NCBI GenBank assembly: GCA_032718475.1 | Contig: JAUCBJ010005729.1 | Location: forward strand, 1 to 32,938 | Reading direction: 5' to 3' | Source of the DNA: Nemertoderma westbladi | Lineage: Eukaryota > Xenacoelomorpha > Nemertodermatida > Nemertodermatidae | Length of the DNA stretch: 32,938 nt | Shown: positions 9,900 to 19,843 of the stretch, piece by piece | Layout of the letters: each line of letters starts with the position of its first letter | How positions within the stretch are numbered: the first letter of the stretch is position 1 | Position numbers and translations under genes: made by a program | The notes under the pieces: model-generated | What the model was told of the DNA's origin: nothing | The model's database searches: none | What the model saw: only the letters and a program-made list of their open reading frames with translations

Positions 9900-10440
9900 T
9901 TAAACTTAATCATGCTCTAGCTCTACAGTCAGGATCGTCTCATCTTACGGTGGATGACCAATGAAACTCCCCCGATCTGAAGAGCATGACTGCCAGAGCT
10001 TCCGGCAAAGTGCAGCTGGTCATTGCCTGCAGGGTTGCGCAGTAAATGCGGGACACCTCCAAGCATCCACCCTTTTGCACCTCGCCCCATTTTCTAAGGT
10101 TTCTGCACATTTGAATGTATAATTTCGCAGTTCCCTAAGAAAGGGAAGCTGATGTGTGGCACATTTAACTTTAGGTTGGCCACCCATTGATTGTAATGTC
10201 TGGTCCCTTAAAAGGGAGCCATCTACAGAATATATGGTGGAGTAAACTTCAAGAGACCATGTCCGTAGTATGTTTGTCGGCAGTACTGGCGACTTTGTTG
10301 GAGTTTTGTTAGACTCTATCTATATTACATACTATATAGCCATTAACCCCGAAAGGATATGACTGGTATATAATGGCGTTAAGCCCCTTTCACATCCAAC
10401 GGTGCTTTCGACAGTTCAAGTAAATAAGTAAATACATGCA
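9900..10440 (+). other. GC-balanced non-coding block with AAGTAAAT tail
   Basis: The composition is distinctly less AT-rich than its borders, and it ends in CAGTTCAAGTAAATAAGTAAA (about 10412-10432). Non-LTR retroelement and SINE 3' ends often finish in such short repeats, so it may be a LINE 3' untranslated region or a SINE. No coding motif and no polymerase III promoter boxes were found. Confidence 0.3.
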
Positions 10441-10795
10441 AAATTCGAAGATAAATTCAAATATATTTACATATTTCGATCCTTGCGCGGCCAGATTTCC
10501 ACTAGTACCTACAAATTACTATAAGGTTGAAGAATAACTGTGCTGTAACTGGTGCAATATCGACGGAAACACTTTTTTAAACGCTTGTAGCTAAAGAACG
10601 AAAGCAAAAATAGGTCACCCAGTAAGGAGGAGGGAGGTGAAACTATCTCTGTTTCAAATTTCATGTACGAGAATAAAGACACTATATTCCAGGACATGGT
10701 GTATAGTAGTGCCACCACAGGCATTTTTTTATTCATAAAATATAAATAATTTCGGTATTTCATACTATATTTGGTTGTTTTTAGAAGTAGCTACA
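10441..10795. other. Intergenic, no gene seen
   Basis: AT-rich sequence before LINE copy C. The 84-codon minus-strand frame at 10509-10763 is hydrophobic, but it looks like chance translation of T-rich DNA. Confidence 0.45.
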
Positions 10796-10809
10796 GTAGT
10801 TTTATATGG
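10796..10809 (+). repeat. Left target-site duplication of LINE copy C
   Basis: GTAGTTTTATATGG here matches GTAGTTTATATGG at 13333-13345 with a single T difference. The pair flanks a LINE copy with its family-specific 3' end, as expected for target-primed insertion. Confidence 0.65.
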
Positions 10810-10856
10810 CCCCGAGAGCTGACTCGGCAAAAAAGCACCCCCACCAACCCCCCACT

Positions 10857-11093
10857 ATGGATTACATTAGTAATGCGGAGGTCCGGCCATTAGAGGCCAG
10901 TGGAATTACCGGACACAATCGGCCTCACAGGCGTCAGTTATCTCCTGACCCGCTGCTTGTCTCACCCCCTACTGGAGAGAGAGAAGCCAACAATTCTTTG
11001 AGTCCCTTTCCTGATGACCTTTCTGGCCCAAACCCCGGGTCACCAGGGAGGCCAGATTGTGAGGGGGAGAGGGATTCTGGAGTTGGGGGCTAA
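10857..11093 (+). CDS. LINE copy C leader ORF
   Basis: A frame of 78 codons starting at ATG 10857. The earlier ATG at 10806 lies in the target-site duplication and would add 17 residues that are partly target DNA, so the internal ATG is preferred. The product is Pro/Ser/Gly-rich and unstructured (LSPDPLLVSPPTGE, GPNPGSPGRPD). It ends in a TAA at 11091-11093, in the same frame as the endonuclease ORF that follows, so the two may once have been a single ORF interrupted by this stop. No zinc knuckle or RNA-binding motif is seen. Confidence 0.45.
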   Translation: MDYISNAEVRPLEASGITGHNRPHRRQLSPDPLLVSPPTGEREANNSLSPFPDDLSGPNPGSPGRPDCEGERDSGVGG

Positions 11094-11123
11094 TCTCATG
11101 TTCCACCCCGACCAACAAAGCCA

Positions 11124-12398
11124 TTGGTGAATCTGAGGCAAGTCACTAGACTAGCCTCAGTAAACACCCTAACATTCGGGTCCCCAATGCGACAAGGTGA
11201 GCTGACTGCCCTGGCAGACAAGCTTTCTCTTAGCGCAGTGGGTGTCCAAGAGCACCGAATGCAGACTGGACAGACTGATGAGGTTCTGATTAAGGACATG
11301 GGGGGCGGTTGGCGACTCGCCCTCACGTCAGCAGATTATAATGGCAATGGTGGTATTTGTCTATTGATGAATCCAACTGCACATGCAGCATTGGACAAAA
11401 TAGACCAAATCTCGAACCGCATCATCCGTTGCCACTTTTCATGTTCTGGAAGACTGGCTAAGAAGTTTCCTAAGGTGGTTCTGATTGTGTGCTACTCTCC
11501 AACTAGTGTTGCCCCTGTAGAGGTGGAAAATTTCTACCACAATCTACAAGCAGCCACTGATGGAGTGGATCAGCATGCATTCTTAGCATTCCTGGGAGAC
11601 TTTAATGCAAGTCTGCATCAATCACCTACATCGCCCTGGGTCTATAGCAATAGTGTCAACCGAAATTCCATCCATCTTCAGGATTTTATCTCTGGAAATG
11701 GATTGTTTTCGGCTGGAACCCAGTTCAAGAAGCGAACTGGAAAGCTATGGACTCATAGTGGACCCAGTGGTCACAAGTCCCAGATAGACCATATTCTGTT
11801 TTGTAGGAAGTACAGGAGCTCTATACAAGACTGTAATGCATTTACACTTCGACCCTTCTCCAGTGATCACCGCCTTATTGTGGCCAAGGTAAGACTTAGT
11901 CTGCGTGCTAGCAGAACAACAAAATCTGCCTTGCCGCGGCATGACTGGTCCTCTCTGTTGCAACAGCAAAGTGTGAGATCCAGCTTCACAGTACAGCTGA
12001 GCAACAGGTATGAGGTTCTTGCCTCTGAGGCGGCAGATCACTGTGAGGGCTATACTGCCTTCACAGAAGCAGTTAAGTTAGCAGCTGCAGAAACAGTTCC
12101 TGTATACCCTCGAAACAGGAAAAGGGCCCCCTGGACTGACAACAAAATCCAGAAGTGCCGAAATGACCTATATAAGGCGCAGAAAGAGTCCCGACTCAAA
12201 CAGACTACTGCAGCCAAGAATGCAGATAAGGCTGCATCTAGGTCCCTGAACAGGCAGTACTCTGTTAATCTACAGGAGCTAATAAACCAACAGGTTGATG
12301 CCATCAATGATGCCGACGACAGCAGGCAATCATCCCAGGCATGGAAATCGATCAACTTTCTTACTGGGCGGAAAAGCCAACCAACCACCAAAGGCTGA
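11124..12398 (+). CDS. AP-endonuclease-like domain of LINE copy C
   Basis: A frame of 424 codons in line with the exonuclease-endonuclease-phosphatase fold that nicks target DNA for APE-type LINEs. Key residues can be placed: the Asn of motif I (LASVNTL), the Glu of motif II (VQEHRM), Asp and Asn in GDFNAS, and the terminal SDHR. After about residue 250 comes a linker with basic segments (PRNRKRAPWT, KAQKESRLK) and SLNRQYSVNLQELINQ, which precedes RT in copy B. The frame opens at a TTG in the alternative-start reading. The natural continuation is from the leader ORF through the TAA at 11091. It ends early at 12398 because a few bases are missing compared with copy B. The endonuclease could be intact, but no RT follows. 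Confidence 0.8.
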   Translation: MVNLRQVTRLASVNTLTFGSPMRQGELTALADKLSLSAVGVQEHRMQTGQTDEVLIKDMGGGWRLALTSADYNGNGGICLLMNPTAHAALDKIDQISNRIIRCHFSCSGRLAKKFPKVVLIVCYSPTSVAPVEVENFYHNLQAATDGVDQHAFLAFLGDFNASLHQSPTSPWVYSNSVNRNSIHLQDFISGNGLFSAGTQFKKRTGKLWTHSGPSGHKSQIDHILFCRKYRSSIQDCNAFTLRPFSSDHRLIVAKVRLSLRASRTTKSALPRHDWSSLLQQQSVRSSFTVQLSNRYEVLASEAADHCEGYTAFTEAVKLAAAETVPVYPRNRKRAPWTDNKIQKCRNDLYKAQKESRLKQTTAAKNADKAASRSLNRQYSVNLQELINQQVDAINDADDSRQSSQAWKSINFLTGRKSQPTTKG

Positions 12399-12634
12399 AT
12401 CACCAGCCGATCGCCTCAATGGTTGGAAGGCCCACTTTGAAAAGCTCCTCAATAATGACAGGGTATGCCTGATAACTTTATAGAAGTAAAAGTGTCTGAG
12501 TCTGTACTCCCAGATATTCCCATTGGCGATATGAAGTACTGCCCAGAAGTGCGGGAGCCCAACGGCTCCTCAGCTCATTAGAACATGCTGCTTCTAGTGT
12601 TGGTCTTTTTATTAACTCCAGAAAGACCAAAATC

Positions 12635-13294
12635 TTGACAGTTAACTTTGGAAGTCCTCAGCAAGTCTCGGATCGGATTAGCATAAGCTCAAAAGATGGT
12701 ATGCTTGAGCATGTGGATGACTTCTGTTACCTGGGATCATGGATCCGGAAGTCAGGTGAGGACCTTCGAATACGTAAGGGAAAGGCATGGGCAGCCTTGA
12801 ATAGGCTTTCCAGGATTTGGAAGTCACCGAGAATTAATCGGAAACTTAAGGTCCGATTATTTAGAGCAGCAGTAGTTCCAGTACTCCTCTATGGGAGTCC
12901 ACGCTGGGCTTTAACTGCTGAGGACACCAAATCTCTGGATGGCACATTCACAAGAATGCTACGCCGGGTTCATTGTGTCAAGTACAATGCACACATCTCC
13001 AACCAGACACTATATAACATTGGAGGTGTCTCATTGGTTCCCCCAAGATTGACACTAGAACAAAATCGCCTCCGCTTTGCAGGACATTGCTTTCGCCGTG
13101 AGGACCAGCCAGTGCATAATCTTGTACTTTGGCAGCCTCATGGAGTGAATAAGCATGGTGGACAGCCCATGAATTTCTTGAGACGCATCTTAAAGGACAC
13201 TGGCCTTGAAGATGCGGATGATCTAGCAAATGTCATGGGTGATAGGGAGTTGTGGTGGTGCAATTTTGTCGATAAGCCGGCACAGCATTCTTAA
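12635..13294 (+). pseudogene. C-terminal domain of LINE copy C
   Basis: A frame of 219 codons carrying the domain found after RT in this family: VDDFCYLGSWIRKSGEDLR, AWAALNRLSRIWKS, KVRLFRAAVVPVLLYGS, TRMLRRVHCVKYN, LRFAGHCFRRED and a final NFLRRILKDTGLEDADDL. The domain is the usual thumb-like region and tail of related animal LINEs. It is open throughout and is the cleanest version of the three copies. The part encoding the catalytic FADD just upstream is lost with the RT deletion, so the frame starts abruptly in the KTKILTVNF region. Confidence 0.75.
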
Positions 13295-13332
13295 AAATGC
13301 AGCTGCAATGCAGCATGCCGATCCTAGTAGTA

Positions 13333-13345
13333 GTAGTTTATATGG
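13333..13345 (+). repeat. Right target-site duplication of LINE copy C
   Basis: GTAGTTTATATGG, partner of 10796-10809. The last AGT units of the LINE tail make its exact left border ambiguous by a few bases. Confidence 0.65.
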
Positions 13346-13636
13346 TAAATAGCTAGAGTTTTTTTATGGTTGCTAGTAGGCCTATTTTTGTGTTGAAAAT
13401 GAATTTAACTAAATTTATATTTTTTAATAGCTAATCATAAAAATGTTATTGTGGTTGAATGTATCTAAGTTATAGAACAATTCTTGAAACATTCTCATTC
13501 ATGAAAAATAAAAAAAATAAAAATTGATAGGTACCGTTAAAATACCATATTAAAGAACATTTACAAAAAAGAAATTAGCATAAACTAGCTAGTAGTATGT
13601 ATTCACCACTAGAACCGTACTACTGTGTTTTGTGTA

Positions 13637-13650
13637 CCCCCCCCCCCCCC
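13637..13650 (+). repeat. Poly-C run (14)
   Basis: Fourteen C preceded by TTGTGTA, similar to the sequence before the 4433 run. Confidence 0.9.
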
Positions 13651-13665
13651 AAAGTTTTTAAAATA

Positions 13666-14100
13666 GCTAGTTTTTGTTACTTTTTTTAATGTTCTAGAAC
13701 ATATTGTCTATTCTTTTTTTTATTAATTTTGTTCTAGAACAAATAATTGTTGTTTACAAACAAAATTATTTAATTAGATTTTTTGTGGTTATCAAAGCTA
13801 GTTTTTCTTACTTAAAAAAAATGTTCTAGAACATATCATATATTCATTTTTGTAAAAAGTAATGTTCTAGAACAAATATTTTTTGTTCTAGAACATTAGA
13901 AAAAAATTGTTTTTAGTGGTGTTTTTTATTTTATTAATGTTAAAAACAATTACTAACAACTACAAAATGTTCATTGTAGCTAGTGATTTTTTTTAAATAT
14001 GTGATACAAAGATAACATACAATATATAATTAAGAAAATTATCAAATTAGATAGTTTATTTTATTTTTTTTTTTACAAAAAATATTTGTTCTAGAACAAA
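13666..14100. repeat. Cluster of six TGTTCTAGAACA palindromes
   Basis: The exact 12-nt palindrome occurs with its 10-nt core GTTCTAGAAC at 13691-13700, 13731-13740, 13823-13832, 13864-13873, 13885-13894 and 14088-14097. Two copies extend to 16-nt perfect palindromes (13728-13743 and 14085-14100). The first two and the next three lie in two diverged copies of a unit of about 130 bp, each starting GCTAGTTTTT (13666 and 13796). The core contains TTCnnGAA, the inverted pair of heat-shock-factor pentamers, and also abutting TGTTCT/AGAACA steroid-receptor-like half sites in everted order. Whether any protein binds is unknown. Confidence 0.8.
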
Positions 14101-14162
14101 ATTTTTATATTAAATGTATAGATATCTGAAGTATTAGAAGTGTTTACTCACAAGTATATTCT

Positions 14163-14587
14163 CCTCGAAAATTAGATGGATATTTTAGGCATATTCGCCA
14201 AGCTTTTGGAGGTGATTACTATATTTCCACTCAGCAAGTAATGGAAGTAAATCGTGCGAAGTACGAACGACTGCATCCCAGACTCACAGCTGCACGCTTT
14301 ATTATATACCTCTACCCAAGAAGGAAGATGAACTCATGAATTCGCTTCCATTGCTGACCCAAGATTTAGACTGTGACCTTCTTCAAGCAATTGTTTATGT
14401 TGGAGGTTACCTTACCAAACAAAGCGCTTGTAAGAACAGCAGCCCACCAGTTTCTCGCGACACTCGGATAGCGGAAAATACTACAGTTTTTACTGCTTCT
14501 TCCAATCCACTGGAAAGGCATTGTACTGTTGTCGACGCCTCACATCAGTGCTTACAAATATTCGGCGATATCGGAAACTTCAAATAA
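14163..14587 (+). pseudogene. Possible P-element/THAP9-like transposase remnant
   Basis: Two overlapping frames. The first (14163-14336, ending TGA at 14337) reads KLDGYFRHIRQAFGGDYY and RFIIYLYPRRK. This recalls the late region of P-element and THAP9 transposases, where FFSxIRxxGG is followed by an Arg-rich stretch. The second (14336-14587, frame +2) has DLDCDLLQAIVYVGGYLTKQ, like the YVAGY segment near the C-terminus of the same family, and then a tail I do not recognise. If the call is right, a one-base frameshift separates the parts and everything upstream, including the catalytic region, is gone. Similarity is short and from memory; another DDE family is possible. Confidence 0.35.
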
Positions 14588-15552
14588 TACTATTGATACA
14601 CCCCGTTGACTTGCCAATGTGTTCCTCAACAACAGCTGTAAGCAGTCAATGACAGACAGTTCCAGCCTTCATAAGTAACCAAAGTTTATTTAGCGAACTC
14701 TATCCCGTGGATCCCCCGCTATATATGGTTTCCGGCATCAAGTCAATCAAAAAGCCTTAACTCTGCCTAACTGAAAACATATAATGTTTTCGGTCAAGTA
14801 GTTCATTCTACAGGTGCAATTCTACATTAAATATCATCTTTCCGTATGTTATTTACTACAGTAGTTATATTAGATTATTGGTGATTACGCTACTTCGCAC
14901 CGTGCAATAGCTACTATTGGTGAGAGATATTAGTTATTGCTAGTAAATGCCATTATACAATCAGTCAACCAGAACCCTCGTGTTTATTACACTGCTTCTG
15001 GGGTCTAACGCATATCCTCGACAGGTCACTGGTGCGCCGACAGTAGGTTCCCTGAGCGAAACCTGATGTCACGTGGGAAGGGAAGTAGGCATTCTACTAG
15101 GGAGCATCTGTGGAATCGTATAAGGGTCTTTCGAACATCTCAAACACACGACGAAAGTGATCCTCTAGTGATCTTTACTGGAGGAGTTCCCTTACAGTTT
15201 GTATTTTGCTATAAGGAGATAAACGAGCAACAACATTTTTCTAATTTTGCCATATGACAAAGTATGTTTCTGCTTATGTGTTTGATAAGAAATTAAATTG
15301 AATAATGCGAGCGTAGCGAGCAAAGAATATTTTTTAATAATTTCTTTACACAACGAAAAAATTAGAGCATAGTGAATCGTTGTGGTTGAGGTTGAAATCT
15401 CAGTCAGCAATAGGAGTTTTTGTTAAAATGATATTCAAGAGTAGGCATATAGCATTTGCACCGATAAATGTTTACAATTTATTATATAGACCAAGACAAG
15501 TGGGGTGGTGTAATTCAATTTGCACCGACTGAAAATTGAAATTGCACCGACG
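14588..15552. other. Intergenic, no gene recognised
   Basis: Contains a 63-codon frame (15066-15257, plus) with no features. It also holds the repeat-like word GCGAGCGTAGCGAGC at about 15307-15321. Three near-identical TTTGCACCGA/ATTGCACCGA words (15455, 15519, 15541) lead into the tandem array. Confidence 0.5.
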
Positions 15553-17668
15553 TGCACGTCTGTGAGACTGCACGTCTGAGAGACTGCCCATCTACATATG
15601 AGACTGTACGTCTGTGAGACTGCACGTCTATAAGACTGCAAGTCTGTGAGACTGCACGTCTATAAGACTGCACGTATGTAGGACTGAACGTATGTGAGAC
15701 TGCACGTCTGTGAGAATGCATGTCCGTGACACTGCAAGACTGTGAGATTGCATGTCTACAAGACTGCACGTCTGTGTGAGTGCACAACTGTGAGAATGTA
15801 TGTTGTGAGACTGCACGTCTGTAAGACTGCACGTCTATAAGACTACACGTCTGTAGGACTGAACGTATGTGAGACTACACGTCTTCGAGAATGCATGTCT
15901 GTGACACTGCAGGTCTGTGAGAATGCATGTCTGTGACACTGCAAGTCTGTGAGACTGCATATCTGTGAGACTGCATGTCTATGAGACTGCACGTCTGTGA
16001 GAGTGCACGTCTGGAGAATACATGTCTGTAGGACTGAACGTCTGTGAGACTGCACGCCTGTGAGAATGCATGTCTGTGACATTGCAAGTCTGTGAGACTA
16101 CGTGTCTTAGAGACTGCATGTCTATGAGACTGCCCGTCTGTGAGAGTGTACGTCTGTGAGACTGCATGTTGTGAGACTGCAGGTCTGTGAGACTGTACGT
16201 CTGTGATACTAAACGTCTGTGAGAATCCACGTCTGTAGGACTGAACGTCTGTAAGACTTAATGTCTGTGAGAATGCACGTCTGTGAGACTGCATGTCAAT
16301 GAGACTGAACGTCTGTGAGAGTGCACATCTGTGAGACTGCATGTCAATGAGACTGAACGTCTGTGAGAGTGCACATCTGTGAGACTGCATGTCAACGAGA
16401 TTGAACGTCTGTGAGAGTGCACGTCTATAAGAATGCATGTCTGTAGAACTGAACGTCTGTGAGAGTGCACATATGTGAGACTGCATGTTGTGAGACTGCA
16501 GGTCTTTGAGACTGCAAGTCTGTGAGACTGCATGTCTGTGAGAGTGCACATCTGTGAGACTGCATGTCTATGAGATTGCACGTCTGTGAGAGTGCACATC
16601 TGTGAGACTGCATGTCAATGAGATTGAACGTCTGTGAGAGTGCACGTCTATGAGAGTGCATCTCTGTAGGACTGAACGTTTGTGAGAGTGCACATCTGTG
16701 AGACTGCATGACTATGAGACTGCACGTCTGTGAGAGTGCACGACTGTGAGACTGCATGTTGTGAGACTGCAGGTCTGTGAGACTGTATGTCTGTGAGATT
16801 GCACGTCTGTGAGACTGCATGTCTGTGAGACTGCATGTCTGTGAGACTGGACGTCTGTGAGAGTGCACATCTGTGAGACCGCATGTTGTGAGACTGCAGG
16901 TCTGTGAGACTGTACGTCTGTGAGACTGCACGTCTTTAAGAATGCACGTCTTTAGGACTGAACGTCTGTGAGACTGCACGTCTGCGAGACTTAATATCCG
17001 TGAGACTTTACGTCTGTGAGAGTGCACATCTGTGAGACTGCATGTTGGGATACTGCAGGTCTGTGAGACTTTACGTCTGTGAGAATGCACGTCTTTAAGA
17101 ATGCACGTCTTTAGGACTGAACGTCTGTGAGACTTAATATCCGTGAGACTTTACGTCTGTGAGACTGCATGTTGTGATACTGCAGGTCTGTGAGACTGTA
17201 CGTCTGTGAGACTGCACGTCTTTAAGAATGCACGTCTTTAGGACTGAACGTCTTTGAGACTTAATGTCTGTGAAACTGCATGTCTGTAAGACTGCACGTC
17301 TGTGATACTGCAAGTCTCTGACACTGCACGTCTGTGAGACTGCACGTCTGTGAGACTTAATGTCTGTGAAACTGCACGTCTGTGAGACTGCGCGTCTGTG
17401 AAACTGCACGTCTGTGAGACTGCACGACTGTGAGATTGCACGTCTCGACGTCTGTGAGAATGCACTTTGTAAGACTGCACGTATGTGAGACTGCACGTCT
17501 GCGAGAGTGCACGTATGTGAGACTGCACGTCTGCGAGAGTGCACGTATGTGAAACTGCACGTATGTGAGACTGCACGTATGTGAGACTGCACGTCTCTAA
17601 GACTGCACGTGTTTGAGACCGTAGTCTGGGAGAGTTCACGTCTATGAGACGGCACATCTGTGAGACTC
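15553..17668. repeat. 16-bp tandem array (about 130 units)
   Basis: The unit is TGTGAGACTGCACGTC, with many point variants and occasional 14-15 nt units. Higher-order copying is visible. A 48-bp trimer (ATGTCAATGAGACTGAACG... type) repeats near 16280-16400. Longer blocks marked by a short GACTGCATGTTGTGA unit recur near 16160, 16485, 16755, 16880, 17040 and 17170. The minus strand has long open frames in all three phases (for example 15875-16549 and 16425-17090, both over 220 codons). This is because the unit has no stop on that strand and 16 is not a multiple of 3, so every phase reads the same peptide period (SQTCSLTDVQSHRRAV). I treat these as repeat artefacts, not genes. Confidence 0.95.
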
Positions 17669-18186
17669 TTTTAGTGCTCAGCCCATGTTGAGAATTTACA
17701 TTAATTAGGAACCGAGGGTTGCTTACTGTCACAGTTGACCGCTGAAATGAATCTGTGTTGGTTTAGTGATTAAGTGATCAATCAAAACGTGTCTAACGAA
17801 TTTACCAATTTTTTCAACACCTGTAGATACACTAAATCTAAGACCACTCGCAAATTTTCAGACTAGGAGGGTCAGCGATCTAGTAATGGAATGATGCTAT
17901 GATTGGCTATAAATGAATCTCGATCGAAATCAACTAATCCAAAACTAAAGTTTTAAATTATCGCTAAGAACATCCCACCCCATACTCTCTAGTGTGAGTC
18001 GAGATTCAGTTTCACAAGGGGGTCTACCATGGTATGCCCATAACTAAAACTTATAATGAAAGTCATGTACTACATTGTTTAAAAAAATAAATTGTTTCTT
18101 GTATTAAATTGACAGGTTTTATTCATATTAATTTTTTCAGCTGATCTTGAAATTATGTCCAGCATGAATATCACGTTACGAAAACA
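17669..18186. other. Intergenic, no gene seen
   Basis: Mixed-composition spacer between the 16-bp array and the minus-strand 114-codon ORF. No motifs or repeats identified. Confidence 0.5.
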
Positions 18187-18531
18187 TTAGTCACTGGAAC
18201 TCGATGTAACAGATTCTTCGCCCTCAATAGCTTTCAGCCATTGGTTCCTGACTTCTATACTTACAAACCAAAACTTCTCATTCATTCTGCCCTTTTTCAC
18301 TAACTGAATTCCATGTTCTAACAATAGGCCTATCGTTCTCTCACCACAACTTTGTGTTATTGGTTCTGCCGTGTATTCCTCTAGGGCATAGATTTTGTCT
18401 TTGTTTGTCGGTATTAAGGAACAATCTCGTGTTATGCTCAATATGTTTTTGTTCTCTCCGGTGGATTTTATTTCTCCCCAATATAGTTTCGGTTTTTTCA
18501 AGATTCTATCTTTGTAGATGAGTCCTTCCAT
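18187..18531 (-). CDS. Unassigned 114-aa protein
   Basis: A complete ATG-to-stop minus-strand frame in AT-rich DNA. The product starts MEGLIYKDRILKKPKLYWGE and has a middle with TRDCSLIPTNKDKIYALEE. It ends in a pattern FWFVSIEVRNQWLKAIEGEE followed by a Ser-rich tail. The last part resembles the final strand and helix of pleckstrin-homology domains (aromatic strand, then a helix with an invariant Trp: RxxWLKAI), and the MEGLIYK start fits a first PH strand. The match is weak, and the length is near that of one PH domain. No introns are visible in the frame. An alternative is a fragment of an unrecognised gene or element. It has no clear partner nearby. Confidence 0.42.
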   Translation of the reverse strand: MEGLIYKDRILKKPKLYWGEIKSTGENKNILSITRDCSLIPTNKDKIYALEEYTAEPITQSCGERTIGLLLEHGIQLVKKGRMNEKFWFVSIEVRNQWLKAIEGEESVTSSSSD

Positions 18532-18679
18532 TGCAAATTTCCTTAGTCGCTATAACCATAAATATATTATTGATAGAATTAAATGGTATGTGATCAGAAT
18601 AATAATTTACTTTTTATGTTATTAGCAAGATAACATAACAATATTGATTCGTTGAATTTTGATTTATTAAGATTGATTC

Positions 18680-19286
18680 GCGATAAAATTAATATTATTG
18701 CGATAAAATTAAATATTATCGCGATAAAATTAATATTATTGCGATAAAATTAATATTATTGCGATAAAATTAATATTATTGCGATAAAATTAATATTTTT
18801 GCGATAAAATTATTATTATTGCGAAAAATTAAAAATTATTGCGATAAAATTAAATATTATTGCGATAAAATTAAATATTATTGCGATAAAATTAATATTA
18901 TTACGAAAAATTAAATATTATTGCGATAAAATTAATATTGTTGCGATAAAATTAATATTATTGCGATAAAATTAATATTATTGCGATACAATTAATATTA
19001 TTGCGATAAAATTAATATTATTGCGATAAAATTAATATTATTGCGATAAAATTAATATCATTGCGATAAAATTAATATCATTGCAATAATATTCTTGCGA
19101 ATTGTGATAAAATTAATATCATTGCGATAATATTCTTGCGAATTGTGATAAAATTAATATCATTGCGATAATATTCTTGCGAATTGTGATAAAATTAATA
19201 TCATTGCGATAATATTCTTGCGAATTGTGATAAAATTAATATCATTGCGATAATATTCTTGCGAATTGTGATAAAATTAATATTAT
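18680..19286. repeat. 20-bp AT-rich tandem array with 41-bp higher-order part
   Basis: From 18680 to about 19080 the unit is GCGATAAAATTAATATTATT, with 19-21 nt variants. From about 19081 to 19282 it changes to a 41-nt unit made of a GCGATAATATTCTT piece, a GCGAATTGTG piece and the ATAAAATTAATATCATT end, repeated about five times. The step from 20 to 41 bp shows a dimer with one altered half being re-amplified. Confidence 0.93.
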
Positions 19287-19843
19287 CTTTTTGTAAGTAA
19301 TATTTAAAACAATGTTCCGAATGTTGTCCGGCAGATATTGCATTATACCTCGCACGGAAGTATAGTAAATGTTTTAACTATGATTCGGGTTGGTAATATT
19401 GTTATCATCAATAATCCCACTTATATGCCCAACTGGCACCATTTAGGGTTTTTCTAAGAGTTACCAAACTCCACAACGGATCATAACTTTATATGCAAAA
19501 GCAATACGATTTTCTGTTGTGTTCCACAACGTTTTTATTAAATATTATTCCAATGGGAGCAGTCCCGGATTCAAATTACAAAGTGTGGTATATCTTAACC
19601 CTAGAGTGAAGGTTTGTACAGTTAAATTACTTTTAAAAATTAATTTAATAACATACTATCGTATCAACTACAATTTTAAATTCCTGGTTGTATCTTATTA
19701 TATATTGAAAAAATCTTTCCAAAATTGCAATAGATATATTTATTTCAACTTCCAGCCAAATGCATTGAAAAACTAACTTTACTTAATCGTTTTGGGCAAA
19801 AATATGTGAAGTGTCACTGAAATAAAAATTTTCATAAAAGTGC
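19287..19843. other. Intergenic spacer between two arrays
   Basis: AT-rich. The 85-codon frame at 19519-19776(+) has no recognisable features. Nothing else supported. Confidence 0.5.

Larger units (their letters stand above)
10810..13332 (+). mobile_element. APE-type LINE, copy C (both ends kept, RT core deleted)
   Basis: The best-bounded copy: a 5' end at about 10810, a 3' end with GATCCTAGT followed by AGT repeats, and near-perfect 13-14 nt duplications on both sides. It encodes a short leader ORF (10857-11093), an AP-endonuclease-like domain (11124-12398) and the C-terminal domain (12635-13294). The RT domain is absent. The sequence jumps from ...CCATTGGCGATAT (about 12532), through about 20 nt of filler, to GGAGCCCAACGGCTCC (about 12557). 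That removes the roughly 800 bp that copy B still carries (8185-8995). A small deletion before 12398 also shifts the frame. The copy resembles RTE-like or related APE LINEs; the clade is not resolved here. Confidence 0.87.

Noticed and set aside
15515-17732. Large minus-strand proteins of 100-224 codons
   Set aside because: All are translations of the 16-bp array and show the same periodic peptide in each phase. No start context or non-repeat domain is present.
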